Shown here: positions 7,327-16,098 of the stretch, piece after piece
How positions within the stretch are numbered: the stretch's first letter is position 1
Layout of the letters: the number at the start of each line of letters is the position of its first letter
Origin: Myxococcota bacterium
GTDB taxonomy: Bacteria > Myxococcota_A > UBA796
Length of the DNA: 32,759 nt
Direction: 5' to 3'
Assembly: GCA_029251165.1 (NCBI GenBank)
Contig: JAQXDW010000104.1
Span: 1-32,759, forward strand
Position numbers and translations under genes: made by a program
The notes under the pieces: generated by a model
Told to the model about the DNA's origin: nothing
The model's input: the letters and a program-made list of their open reading frames with translations, nothing else
The model's database searches: none

Positions 7327-9499
7327 CGGGAGCACGCCTGGCGCAGTCGATCCAGCGCGCAAGGACGACTGGCACTGGCGCGTTGAAGGGCTCTCTTGCG
7401 AAACCGTATTCCATCGAGTCCTCGCTGCGCTCCCGTGTCCACACGGAGCGGACGCTCAGGGAGACCGGCTCGCCGTCTTTGCCCATCAGCAACACGCGAA
7501 TCGGGGTGTTGGAGAGCGCGTGCTTTGGCAGGATGCCGTTGCGGAGCCGCAGACCGGAGGCGGACATGTCGACGACCTCTGCGCTGTGGACTTCCTCGCC
7601 GAGGTCGAGAACAGCCCGAATACCGCGTGCGGCGACGCGGGGAGCACGACGCCGCTCAGCGGGCGACTGCTCGGTATCTGGGCCTTCTTCACTGACTGGG
7701 GAGGTTGAGACCTCCGTCAGCTTGTCCTGGAGGCTCGGCATGTGGAGTGGCTTGGCCACGACCGGGCGTCCCGCCTCCTGTAGCCGTGCCGCTCGGATCG
7801 GGTCCAGGGTTCCACCGGTCATGATGACGACTCGAGGCACGAGCTCTGGAGCATCTGCTTGCAGCCAGTCAAGGAAGGAGGGGCCGTCCATGCGTGGCAT
7901 CTCGACGTCGCAGAGGATTGCATGGGGAACGAGTCCGCCCTCGATCAGCACTCGGGCCTCGCGACCGTCTGCGGCCGTCTGTACGTCGAAGGGGCCACGG
8001 AGTCTTGCGGCGAGTGCCCGGCGAAGCGCAGGCTCATCTTCGATGACGAGCAGGGTACGGCGAGCGGCGAGCGGGGAAGCCTCGACGGCCTGTGACTCCT
8101 CCAGCAACTCGACAGATTTCGCGAGCGGCAGGTAGACCTCGAAGCAGGCTCCGTTGGGAACATTTCCGAGCGATAGTGTTCCCCCGGCCTCATGAATCAG
8201 GCGACGGATGATGCTCAGGCCCATCCCTGTTCCCTTGCCGGGTTCCTTGGTCGTGAAGAATGGCTGGAAGATCGTCTGATGGAGCTTCTCGGGGACGCCC
8301 GGTCCATTGTCCTGAACGAACATTCGGACGCCGTCTCCTTCCTTATTGGCTGAGATCTTGACGATACCGCCGAACTGTCCAGACTCTTCGATGGCATCCC
8401 CGGCGTTGACGCACAGATTCATGATGATTTGAGAGAGCGGACCGACCGAGATGGCGACAGGGGGGAGATCGAGCGGGAGGTTGACCTCGATCTGCACGGA
8501 CGATGGGATCGCGAAGGACGCGAGCTGGATGGCGACCGCTGCAGCATCCTCCAGCCGACCGACGGCCTTGGTCTCGTACCCCTGGTGTGCAAAGAGCCGG
8601 AGCTGCTGTACGATCTCAGCAACCCTCTTCGTGCCGGTGAGTGCGTCGGTGAGCTTCTGCTTGAAGCCTTCGTACTGGGACCGCTCGGTCTTGGGGCGGA
8701 GGGTCTCGATGTCCTCGGACAGCATCTCCAGGTTGAGCGCGACGTACGTGAGCGGGTTGTTGATCTCATGCGCGACACCTGCCGCCAGCCGGCCGACGCT
8801 GGCAAGCCGGTCACCCGCTGCGACACGGAGCTCGGACGCCCGCCGGTCGGTGACGTCACGCAGGGTCACGACCCGCATCGACGAACGAGATGGAAGGTCG
8901 GCGCTGAAGACCTCGACGAAGCGGTTCCCGGGAATGTCGAGCGGGAACGTGGCGGGCAAGGTTGAAGCGCCGGTGCGCGCGTGGCGGGCAAACTCTGCCC
9001 GGTGGGAAGACTCGACGAGCGCGAGGAAGGGAGCGTGGGGGGTCACGCTGTCTCCAAGAAGACTCCGTGCTGCCAGGTTGGCGAGCACAACGCGTCCGTT
9101 CTCAAGCAGCAGCACGGCCTCTGGTAGGGCCTCAATGAGGGCTTCTAACTCAATGTTTCGGTCCTGAGCTTTCTGGCGTGCTGTGACCTCTCGCGTGACG
9201 TCTTGAGAGAAGCCAAAGAGAGAGTCTTCATCATCATCGTAGGTACCTCGGGCCATTCTGGCGCGAAAGTATCGAATACCACTTTTATCTGCCATGCTCC
9301 ACTCCACATTTACCTGAGGTGTCAGTCCGAGGAGGAACTGCTCCACCTCAATCAAAGCGCTCGCAAGCGGTGGCCCATGGAGACCAGGAAGCGCTTTACA
9401 AAGGGCTTCATCAAGCTTCTTGCCTACCAGATTGACCCGCACCGGCTGGAGTCCCAGCTGGTCCAAGCAGTCTCCCCATGGCGTCTGAAGCACACCCAT
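7319..9499 (-). CDS. Soluble hybrid sensor histidine kinase with receiver and C-terminal PilZ domain
   Basis: The 726-residue protein has no membrane segment, so it should sense cytoplasmic cues. Two PAS-like regions (about 10-105 and 118-220) precede the HisKA domain with the phospho-accepting His244 (AHEINNP). The ATPase domain shows the N box around N361 and N365, DNGPGV (397-402), FQPFFTTKEPGKGTGMGLS (411-429) and a final GG. A receiver follows, with IEDEP (486-490), phospho-acceptor Asp531 and Lys583. The last 110 residues carry the PilZ signature: RRAPR (617-621) and DMSASG (644-649), which bind cyclic di-GMP in this family. The protein therefore joins His-Asp phosphorelay and c-di-GMP signalling in one chain. 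It has no DNA-binding output. The ATG at 9499 lacks a clear ribosome-binding site, so the true start may be slightly different. Confidence 0.93.
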   Translation of the reverse strand: MGVLQTPWGDCLDQLGLQPVRVNLVGKKLDEALCKALPGLHGPPLASALIEVEQFLLGLTPQVNVEWSMADKSGIRYFRARMARGTYDDDEDSLFGFSQDVTREVTARQKAQDRNIELEALIEALPEAVLLLENGRVVLANLAARSLLGDSVTPHAPFLALVESSHRAEFARHARTGASTLPATFPLDIPGNRFVEVFSADLPSRSSMRVVTLRDVTDRRASELRVAAGDRLASVGRLAAGVAHEINNPLTYVALNLEMLSEDIETLRPKTERSQYEGFKQKLTDALTGTKRVAEIVQQLRLFAHQGYETKAVGRLEDAAAVAIQLASFAIPSSVQIEVNLPLDLPPVAISVGPLSQIIMNLCVNAGDAIEESGQFGGIVKISANKEGDGVRMFVQDNGPGVPEKLHQTIFQPFFTTKEPGKGTGMGLSIIRRLIHEAGGTLSLGNVPNGACFEVYLPLAKSVELLEESQAVEASPLAARRTLLVIEDEPALRRALAARLRGPFDVQTAADGREARVLIEGGLVPHAILCDVEMPRMDGPSFLDWLQADAPELVPRVVIMTGGTLDPIRAARLQEAGRPVVAKPLHMPSLQDKLTEVSTSPVSEEGPDTEQSPAERRRAPRVAARGIRAVLDLGEEVHSAEVVDMSASGLRLRNGILPKHALSNTPIRVLLMGKDGEPVSLSVRSVWTRERSEDSMEYGFAREPFNAPVPVVLARWIDCARRAPAA

Positions 9500-10329
9500 T
9501 TTTTCGTTACAACTCTTTGAGGTTTTCTATATATGCTGTTGACATGAAAAGACTATACCACAAGTACAACGGTTATCCGAGGGTATTGGGTGTTTGAAAA
9601 TTGTGTACTTTTATTACAAGAGGGCTGGGTTGGTCCCTGTGGATAGCAATAAATTCGTCACGTCAGCCTCCAAAGGCCCCGTTCGCAGTCGCCTGCAGTG
9701 TGCTGCGGGGAGTTGACTGAGGGGGCTGGCTTTGCTGAACCACCAGTCCTCGATCTGCTGCTGGCTGATGGCACCGCTGTCACTCCTGAAGCGACAGAAG
9801 GCCGCGCGCCGATCAGTCCTGAGGCATGACATCATGACGTGGGCTCTTGGCTCACCCCGACAGCTGTGTCGGCGACTTGGGCCGGATCGCGTGCGCGCTC
9901 TCTTGTCATCAGCACGATGGGCAGAGAAGTCGTGCTCGACTGCTCAAGCCACAGAGATCACAAGCCACAGAGATGCTGTGGCGGGTGAGGACGCTGTGGC
10001 GGGTGAGGAGTGGGAACGCCGCAGGGCACAGCAAGGCGAAGCGGGGCCTTGCCACCAGACTCGGGAGTCGGTCGGAAGCTCACGCGATGAGCTGAGGTTG
10101 TCGAGCAAGGCAGGGCTGCCTGAGCTCTCGTTACCGTGGGCCACTGGCCTGGGTGGTGCCCTCGAGAGGGAACCCCTGAAGCTCTTTCCTCCCCAGTGCT
10201 GCGGGACGTGGCGGCATGTCGAGCAGCCGTGACACGTGTGTCAACGATGGTTGATATTTGACCGGCGCAGTCACGCAATTTCCTGGAACATTGTGTGCAT
10301 CTTTGCCGCTCATCACCTCTGGAGTCACT
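9500..10329. other. Long spacer between divergent genes, with tandem duplications
   Basis: No gene could be supported. The left 150 bp are AT-rich and should hold the promoter of the minus-strand kinase gene. At 9945-9974 the unit CAAGCCACAGAGATCA occurs nearly twice (16-bp period), and at 9975-10009 an 18-bp unit beginning GCTGTGGCGGGTGAGG occurs twice. A plus-strand frame at 9732-10232 and a minus-strand frame at 9614-9835 lack recognisable domains and protein-like composition. Confidence 0.5.
9945..10009. repeat. Two adjacent tandem duplications (16 bp and 18 bp)
   Basis: A 16-bp unit CAAGCCACAGAGATCA is repeated at 9945-9960 and 9961-9974 (the last two bases differ). It is directly followed by GCTGTGGCGGGTGAGGAC at 9975-9992, repeated at 9993-10009. 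The repeats lie in non-coding DNA. Confidence 0.85.
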
Positions 10330-12336
10330 GTGCAAGCACACGTCTCGACACCTTCTACACCCACGTCTGTCTCGGAGCCTCTTCACCTCCTGGTCGCCCA
10401 CACGGGCTGGCCGGCGGTGCTCGGCTGCTCGATGCTGTTCATGTACGCCACCATCACCGACGGCATGCCCAGCTGGCTCGCCACATCGCTGGCCATCGCC
10501 GGTGCTCTGATCGCCTGCATTGGCCTGGAGAGGCTCATCCCCTATCGCGATGACTGGCGCGCCAGTCAAGCTGCTCAGCAGACCGATCTGGTTCACATCG
10601 TGCTGACCGAGCTGACCGGCCAGGGACTGGTCCGCATGAGCATGATCGTGCTGGGCTTCGGCTTTGGGGCCCGCATCAACGCTGCAGGACCGGGTGTGTG
10701 GAGCGCACTGGGGCTCTCAGGGCTGCCCATGGTGGTTCAGCTGCTTCTGGGGCTGGCGGTGTTCGACCTTGGGCTGTACTGGCTTCATCGGATGATGCAT
10801 GAGCGTGCTGCGCTCTGGCCCATTCACACCCTGCACCACTCCCCAGAGGCGCTCAACGCGGTCAGCGCCATCCGCAACCATCCGCTGAATTCATTCCTCT
10901 CCGGCTGCTTCTCAGTCTTGTTTGGTCTGCTGGGCATGCCGATGGTCATCTTTGCGATGGTTCACGGCTGGCTGGCCATCAAGGGCTTCCTTCAGCACGC
11001 CAATGCCGATCTCCGCACACCGCTCTTCGACCCCTTCTTCCAGACCCCGCGGGTCCATCGCTGGCATCACTCTGAGCGCCCCGCAGAAGCCGACAACAAC
11101 TTCGGCATCCTGCTCACGCTCTGGGACCGCATCGCCTGGCACCGCATCCCGCTCCTTGGGAAATTCCTTCGCTTCCATCGCGTGACCTTCTTCCTGCCGG
11201 AGGGAAGCGACTCCCCCCTGAAGATCGGCGTGGGCGAGACGTTCATCAACCCGATGAAGAGCCCGCTGGCCAACTGGGGCGCACACTTTGCCTATCCCTT
11301 CCGGGTGTGGCGCGAGCAGCTCCCTGGCCCCCTGTGGAAGGTGGCGCTGACGTGGCTGGGCTGGCCGGTGGTGATGACGTCCTCTGTGGCTGCAGCCTGG
11401 GTGCTGTACAACCACGGCCTGCCGTTTGCCGTAGCGGGACTGTCGGTGGCGTTCACCTCCTATGGCGTGGCTGGGGTGATCCAGCACCTCAACCCCCTGC
11501 GTGAAGAGTGGAAGGGGCGGGGAAAGGATCTTGTCCTGGATGCGCTGCACATCACGCTGTCGATGGGCACGGTCAATGGGCTGACCTCGCTGGCGCTCTC
11601 CGCGCTCGGTGCATGGCTCGGGGCTCAGGTCCACATGGAGATCGGGGGCCGGCTGTGGGGGCCCATGGGCGGACTGCCCATCGCGGCGCAGTTCCTCGCG
11701 GCGCTGTTCGTCCTCGACTTCCTGTTCTACTGGCAGCATCGGGCAATGCATGAGATCCCTGCGCTGTGGACCACTCACCGCATCCACCACGCCGCCCGCA
11801 CCCTCTCCCCGACTCGCGCTTTTCGGCACCACCCCGTCAGCCCGATGCTCACCGCGGTGATGTGGGCGATCATTGGACTCATCGGTGTTCCGCTTGAGAT
11901 CTTGGCGATGTGTCAGGCCTTCCATGGGGCCAACGGGGCGCTGTCCCACTGCAACGCTGACCTCCGTCTGGGCAGGCTGGAGTACATCTTCGCCAGCCCC
12001 ACCTTCCACCGCTGGCACCACTCTCGCAGCCTGGAAGACGCCGATCTCAACTTCGGTCCCAATGTCTCCGTGTTCGATCTCGTCCCGTGGCACAAGACCC
12101 CGGTCATCGGTAAGCTCTTGCCCATCCAGCACACGACCTTCCGGCGCGGCAGCGACGCCGGCCCCGCCCTGGTCGGCCTGGACGAGCACATCGAGGATCC
12201 CGATTGGTCTCCCTTCTACAGCTGGTGGTTCCAGGTGAGCAATCCGTTCCGCATCTGGCTGGGGATGGACGCCCTCTTGGAGCGCAATGACGTGCTGCTG
12301 GCGGCCGACCAGGACATCGAACAGGCTGCGAAGTGA
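10330..12336 (+). CDS. Tandem-duplicated fatty-acid hydroxylase / sterol desaturase-family membrane protein
   Basis: The 668-residue protein contains two full copies of the FA-hydroxylase domain, a di-iron membrane oxygenase domain that hydroxylates or desaturates sterols, carotenoids, fatty-acyl chains or ether lipids. Copy 1 has HRMMH (153-157), HTLHH (166-170) and HRWHH (243-247). Copy 2 has HRAMH (470-474), HRIHH (483-487) and HRWHH (560-564). Both eight-His sets look intact, and the segments after the last cluster also match (EADNNFG and EDADLNFG). Hydrophobic segments precede each cluster. Family members usually have one such domain in 250-350 residues, so this is a fusion of two paralogues. 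I chose GTG 10330 because GGAG (10321-10324) lies 5 nt upstream; a TTG at 10258 would add 24 residues without that signal. The substrate is unknown. The stop overlaps the next gene by 4 bp (GTGA). Confidence 0.9.
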   Translation: MQAHVSTPSTPTSVSEPLHLLVAHTGWPAVLGCSMLFMYATITDGMPSWLATSLAIAGALIACIGLERLIPYRDDWRASQAAQQTDLVHIVLTELTGQGLVRMSMIVLGFGFGARINAAGPGVWSALGLSGLPMVVQLLLGLAVFDLGLYWLHRMMHERAALWPIHTLHHSPEALNAVSAIRNHPLNSFLSGCFSVLFGLLGMPMVIFAMVHGWLAIKGFLQHANADLRTPLFDPFFQTPRVHRWHHSERPAEADNNFGILLTLWDRIAWHRIPLLGKFLRFHRVTFFLPEGSDSPLKIGVGETFINPMKSPLANWGAHFAYPFRVWREQLPGPLWKVALTWLGWPVVMTSSVAAAWVLYNHGLPFAVAGLSVAFTSYGVAGVIQHLNPLREEWKGRGKDLVLDALHITLSMGTVNGLTSLALSALGAWLGAQVHMEIGGRLWGPMGGLPIAAQFLAALFVLDFLFYWQHRAMHEIPALWTTHRIHHAARTLSPTRAFRHHPVSPMLTAVMWAIIGLIGVPLEILAMCQAFHGANGALSHCNADLRLGRLEYIFASPTFHRWHHSRSLEDADLNFGPNVSVFDLVPWHKTPVIGKLLPIQHTTFRRGSDAGPALVGLDEHIEDPDWSPFYSWWFQVSNPFRIWLGMDALLERNDVLLAADQDIEQAAK

Positions 12337-12998
12337 GCAGTCTGCTCGCCGGCATCGTGCTGCGGCCATGGGGGGGACTGGTCAGCGGCCCGGTGACCAT
12401 GCACTACTCCGGCTCCATCTCGGAGACGCCGGCTGGAAGCACGACGCGTGCCTGGCAGGCCTCAAGCGCCGGCACCGCTCCAGCGCTGGGCGGCACGGTG
12501 GCCTGGCGGCGGCGCCCAGACCTGGAGGTAGGCCTGACGCTCGGGGTGACGTTTGACCGCTTCCAGGCTCGCTTCACCCACGAGACCACCACCGCGACCG
12601 GGTACGTCTCCCGAGACACAAGCGAGGCCTACCGCAACCGCACCGTTCCGTTTGGGCCTCAGGTGCTGTGGACACCCGGAGCGGACAGGGCTGTGCGCCC
12701 GGTGCTCGGGGGGCAGGCTCAGCTGTGGATTCCCTCCACGCTCCAAGAGCACGGTGAGGTCCGCGATGGCTACCCGACGTTCTGGCCGCCGGTCTTCTTC
12801 GTTCCCGGCCTCACAGCTGGTGCCGAGGTCCGCCTCTCCGAGCACCTCGACCTGTTCATGCACGGCGCCGGCTGGGTGATCGCCGGTGGCTATGAGGTCG
12901 GGGTCTCGCCTGCCGATTATCCTGCAGAGTCTCCGGAGCTCACGCGGCTCGGCGGCGGGGTGTTCTTCGGCCTCCAGTGGCGACACGAGGCCGGGTAG
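12333..12998 (+). CDS. Beta-strand-rich protein, possibly outer-membrane, coupled to the tandem desaturase
   Basis: The 221-residue protein begins at a GTG that overlaps the stop codon of the desaturase gene (GTGA), so translation is probably coupled. The sequence alternates polar and hydrophobic residues in likely amphipathic strands (for example EVGLTLGVTFDRF near 65-77, LDLFMHGAGW near 172-181, GGGVFFGLQW near 207-216), and ends soon after an aromatic residue. This pattern suits an outer-membrane beta-barrel, but I see no clear signal peptide at this start, which weakens that reading. No family is recognised. The coupling suggests a shared lipid-related function. Confidence 0.7.
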   Translation: MSSLLAGIVLRPWGGLVSGPVTMHYSGSISETPAGSTTRAWQASSAGTAPALGGTVAWRRRPDLEVGLTLGVTFDRFQARFTHETTTATGYVSRDTSEAYRNRTVPFGPQVLWTPGADRAVRPVLGGQAQLWIPSTLQEHGEVRDGYPTFWPPVFFVPGLTAGAEVRLSEHLDLFMHGAGWVIAGGYEVGVSPADYPAESPELTRLGGGVFFGLQWRHEAG

Positions 12999-13050
12999 CG
13001 CGAGAGCGCTCGGCTTGGGCACCACCACGGCACTCTCTGAGCATCAGGCT

Positions 13051-14784
13051 TCACGGTGAGGTCTGGGCTCGGATCCAGTGGAGGCGCTCTATCAGCAGGT
13101 CTGCGGAGCACGGCTTGTGAACGATATGTCGTGCAGGAAGGCCCAGCTTCTCCGCTGCAGAGTCGTCAATGTGACCGGTGATGAAGAGGAACGGTGGCGC
13201 GTCAGTGCAGCGCCGCTGCACCTCCTGAAAGAGCTCTGGTCCGCTCAACTCTGGCATCCGGACGTCCGACAGGACAACGTCAAAGCTCTCCTCTGCGTTG
13301 CTGGTCAGGAGCGTCAGTGCCTCGTGTGAAGAGGACGTGGGGTGGACCTCACATCCCTTTCGCTTGAGCATCCGGCAGGTCGCGCGGAGAACGCGAGGCT
13401 CGTCATCGACGACCAGCACGCGGAGTCTTTCTACTGCCACTGGAGCCGCTCGACTTTCCAAGAGCTCTGCTTTCTCTTCGTGAACGGCCTCTTCCTCTGC
13501 GTTGGGAAGGGTCAGGGTGACCTTTGCGCCCACTGAGCCTGGCAGGTTCTCGATTCGAAGCAGCCCACCAGCGCGGATTGCGACTGCATACGCTGTTGTC
13601 AGCCCGAGCCCGCGACCCGGCTCCGTGCGGGTTGTGACATAGGCATCCACCACGTTTGGAAGCAGGTCCGCTGGAAAGCCATGACCCTCATCGGTGACCG
13701 TGACCGAGACCAGGTCGCGCTCCTCAGGAACCCGCTGAAGCGAGAGCGTGATCGGGGAACCGTCTGCGGATGCTTCCGCTGCGTTGGTGAGAAGGTTGCG
13801 AATGACGAGCACGAACTCCGCTGCGCTGATGCGGACGCTGACAGGCACATTGGGTGTGACAAGGCGGAGCGTGTGCCGGCCTTCGAGTAGATCCAGAAAG
13901 GCTGGCTCTGCATCGCGCAGCAGGGCATCCAGCTGGACCGGCTCCACAACTGCTGCCTCGCTCTGTGTCAGGAGGAGCAGGCGCTGACCGAGGCGACGAG
14001 CACGCTTGCTGCTCGCCAGGATGTCGAGCGCATCGCTCTGGTGCTCGCCGGTGAGATCCTCCGCGAGCTGCTCGCTGAGTGGCTGGACCACCGCGAGCAG
14101 GTTGTTCAGCTCGTGGGCCATCGCGCCGGACATCCGTGTTGTGGCTTCCATGCGCTGCGCCAGCTGTCGTGCTGTCTCTGCCTGTAGCTTCACGAGGAGC
14201 GCTTTCTCTCTCTCGCGCACCACTTCGAGGTCGAAGATGAGGCCCCGCCATCGGTCCGAGAACATCACCAGCAGCACACAGCTCGCCAGCAATGAAGGTG
14301 CCAGGCGCCACTCGGACAGCACACTCGTCATGAGCTCTGGACGCCCGACCCCCCACAGCGCCACAGCGGAGAGGAGGGCGCTGGTGCCGAACACGGCGGT
14401 GCGCCGGATGTCAATTAAGAGCGCGATCGCGACCAGGAATGGCAGATAGAGCACGACGGAGATGGTGGCAGTGTAGACCGCTGCGGGTGCTCCCCAGCAC
14501 CAGGCGCTCAGCCATCGGGCAACGCACAGGCTCACTGGTATGCCGTAGGCCCAGGTCCGCTTGGCTGCCGGTAGCCACAGCCACAGACCCAGACCCGCCA
14601 TGGAGAACAGGAAGGCGACCCCCTCCCACTGGTCGAATGTCTCCCAGGTTCCCATCAAGGCTGCCGCTGCGGTGTTGGCGCCATGCACAACGCTCGCGAC
14701 CACGAGCAGGTCTCTGAGGAGCCTCTGACCTACACCCACGCGCCCAGCGTACGTTGTTGTCGGAAGAGTGGATGCACTGTTCAT
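13051..14784 (-). CDS. Membrane-bound hybrid sensor histidine kinase with C-terminal receiver
   Basis: The 577-residue protein has about six hydrophobic segments between residues 23 and 175 and no large periplasmic domain, so it may sense something in or at the membrane. A short coiled coil (about 185-212) leads to the HisKA-like region with His224 (MAHELNN). The ATPase domain shows N330/N334, DEGHGFP (365-371) and GRGLGLTTAY (390-399). The receiver (about 454-572) has VVDDEP (458-463), the phospho-acceptor Asp507 and Lys557. There is no output domain, so it must act through phosphorelay to another protein. The ATG at 14784 has no strong ribosome-binding site. A TATTAT suited to a -10 element lies about 40 bp upstream at 14811-14816, without a good -35. 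Confidence 0.93.
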   Translation of the reverse strand: MNSASTLPTTTYAGRVGVGQRLLRDLLVVASVVHGANTAAAALMGTWETFDQWEGVAFLFSMAGLGLWLWLPAAKRTWAYGIPVSLCVARWLSAWCWGAPAAVYTATISVVLYLPFLVAIALLIDIRRTAVFGTSALLSAVALWGVGRPELMTSVLSEWRLAPSLLASCVLLVMFSDRWRGLIFDLEVVREREKALLVKLQAETARQLAQRMEATTRMSGAMAHELNNLLAVVQPLSEQLAEDLTGEHQSDALDILASSKRARRLGQRLLLLTQSEAAVVEPVQLDALLRDAEPAFLDLLEGRHTLRLVTPNVPVSVRISAAEFVLVIRNLLTNAAEASADGSPITLSLQRVPEERDLVSVTVTDEGHGFPADLLPNVVDAYVTTRTEPGRGLGLTTAYAVAIRAGGLLRIENLPGSVGAKVTLTLPNAEEEAVHEEKAELLESRAAPVAVERLRVLVVDDEPRVLRATCRMLKRKGCEVHPTSSSHEALTLLTSNAEESFDVVLSDVRMPELSGPELFQEVQRRCTDAPPFLFITGHIDDSAAEKLGLPARHIVHKPCSADLLIERLHWIRAQTSP

Positions 14785-15216
14785 GAGCCATCAATGCCTG
14801 TCGTGAAGTTCATAATAGATGCTGACCCGCTACGTGTACGACACCTCTGGTGATGGAGGGCGTCCAGGAGGCTGGCTCTGTCTGCATGGTGTGGGAACTA
14901 CGCCTGAGATGCACGGGTGACGTGGGCGTCGTGAAGTTTAAGTGGTGGGACGACTCGTCCGCTGATGCTGGAGATGCATGTACTATCGACTCTGGGCAGT
15001 GCTTCATGTGTCAAAGACGAGTAGGGTTTCAGCTTGAATCAGTCTGGCGACCTGTGTTGCAGACAAGCATTATCCTGAATGCCATGTCGTGGACCCTTGC
15101 TGCCCCATGACGTGTGTGGGCGCCGCCCGATGGGGAAGCGTCATTAGCTGAGCGTGGATGACGTCGGCGTTGCATATTGCCAGCCAGCATTGCTGCTCAC
15201 AAAGTAGGATCAGAGA
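14785..15216. other. Spacer between divergent genes
   Basis: The 432-bp stretch should contain promoters for the minus-strand kinase and the plus-strand lipoprotein. A plus-strand frame at 14850-15110 (86 codons) shows no domain and no ribosome-binding site. I see no repeats or stable hairpins. Confidence 0.4.
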
Positions 15217-15717
15217 ATGAATTCATCGACCCGCCGCGAGATCTTGACTGGCATGGTCGCAGCGACTGGCCTTGGCCTGTCAGGCTGCGGCTACGTCATC
15301 TATCCAGAGCGTCGCCACCAGCCCCTCACGGGAACAACACTGGATCCAATGATCATCGTGCTCGATGGTCTTCTGATCCTGGTCGGAGTTCTTCCAGGCA
15401 TCCTTGCATTCGCCATCGATGTCTCCTCGGGCTGCATCTACATGCCCGCAGGAACCCAGGGGCAGGCCCGAGGGTTTCGTCGCTTCCGCACTCCCGGCAG
15501 GCGCCGCCATGACTTCGAGCTGGCCCTTCAGGAGGCCACTGGCCTGCCGCTGGCCCTCGATGATCCCCGCCTGCAGTTTGTGGTCGAGCCGATGGAGCTG
15601 AGTTCGTCAGACCTCGACGCCATGCATCTCACGACGACAGGGACCTCTCCTGCGTCAGACGTACGCATGGTGCTCGGAGAGAACGGCGAGCTGCTGGCCT
15701 TTGATGTGGACTGCTAA
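15217..15717 (+). CDS. Small conserved-type lipoprotein of unknown function
   Basis: The 166-residue protein has a double-arginine start (RR at 6-7), a short hydrophobic run and a lipobox LSGC with Cys24. It continues GYVIYPERR (25-33) and has a membrane-like segment at about 46-68 with the pattern LDPxIIVLDGLLILxGVLPGxLAFAID, then GCIYMP. I recall a family of short bacterial lipoproteins with this YPERR, LDGxxL and PGxxAFxxD pattern, but no established function. The C-terminal 90 residues are polar and probably periplasmic. The ATG at 15217 lies behind an AGGAT. A perfect 7-bp hairpin (15824-15847) lies 107 bp after the stop. Confidence 0.75.
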   Translation: MNSSTRREILTGMVAATGLGLSGCGYVIYPERRHQPLTGTTLDPMIIVLDGLLILVGVLPGILAFAIDVSSGCIYMPAGTQGQARGFRRFRTPGRRRHDFELALQEATGLPLALDDPRLQFVVEPMELSSSDLDAMHLTTTGTSPASDVRMVLGENGELLAFDVDC

Positions 15718-15823
15718 GACACATGGTGTGTGCAGCGCCTCGCTCCCGTGACGTGTGATGCAAGGCGTCAGTGCAGTCACTGGTCGCCATCAGTCTGTCC
15801 ACGCAGGAGCCTGCCGCCTCGAT

Positions 15824-15847
15824 GGCACGCAGGAGGCTCGGCGTGCC
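15824..15847 (+). other. Inverted repeat, possible terminator without a T-run
   Basis: GGCACGC (15824-15830) and GCGTGCC (15841-15847) form a perfect 7-bp stem with a 10-nt loop. It lies downstream of the lipoprotein gene ending at 15717. There is no T-run after it, so intrinsic termination is doubtful. Confidence 0.35.
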
Positions 15848-15878
15848 GTGACGGACATCGGCCTCCTTCTCCGTGTCC

Positions 15879-15932
15879 GCTCAAGCGAGCCGATTCTTTC
15901 CTCGAAGAAGAGGCTCGTGTGGTGAGGCTGCA
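15879..15932. repeat. 54-bp hairpin repeat, copy A
   Basis: The copy matches 16834-16887 at 49 of 54 positions in the same orientation. Its core is a hairpin: CGAGCC pairs with GGCTCG, then GA faces GA (a tandem G-A mismatch), then TTCTT pairs with AAGAA around the loop TCCTCG. The two copies flank the lipoprotein gene at 16099-16701. Confidence 0.8.
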
Positions 15933-16098
15933 TTACGGAGTGGCGTGAGAGCCACAGTAAAGAAGTACTCTCCAGCGTATGTCGCCACCGGCTTGGTTTA
16001 GCGCTTAGGCGCATTGTTCGACCTTGACCGCTGACCTCGCCCCCTGTCGAAGCGGAGCATCCACCTCGACTTACAATCCGTTCCAACTAAGGAAGACG

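Larger units (their letters stand above)
15718..16098. other. Spacer with hairpin and repeat copy A
   Basis: The stretch holds a 7-bp inverted repeat (15824-15847) and hairpin repeat A (15879-15932), and ends with the AAGGAAG ribosome-binding site (16089-16095) of the next gene. No open frame is convincing. Confidence 0.5.

Noticed and set aside
9540..9575. TTGACATGAA motif, also found on the minus strand near 30857-30866, as a shared promoter
   Set aside because: At 9544 it reads away from the nearest gene, and at neither place is there a -10 box at 16-18 bp.
10258..10329. TTG 10258 as start of the desaturase gene
   Set aside because: It adds 24 residues with no ribosome-binding site, while GTG 10330 has GGAG 5 nt upstream.
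10912..12369. A 485-codon minus-strand frame opposite the tandem desaturase
   Set aside because: The plus strand encodes a protein with two intact sets of catalytic His motifs. The antisense translation is Arg/Pro/Gln/His-rich without any domain.
13598..14356. Alternative minus-strand frames inside the membrane hybrid kinase
   Set aside because: They overlap completely with the kinase frame that has all catalytic motifs, and are Arg/Ser-rich shadows.
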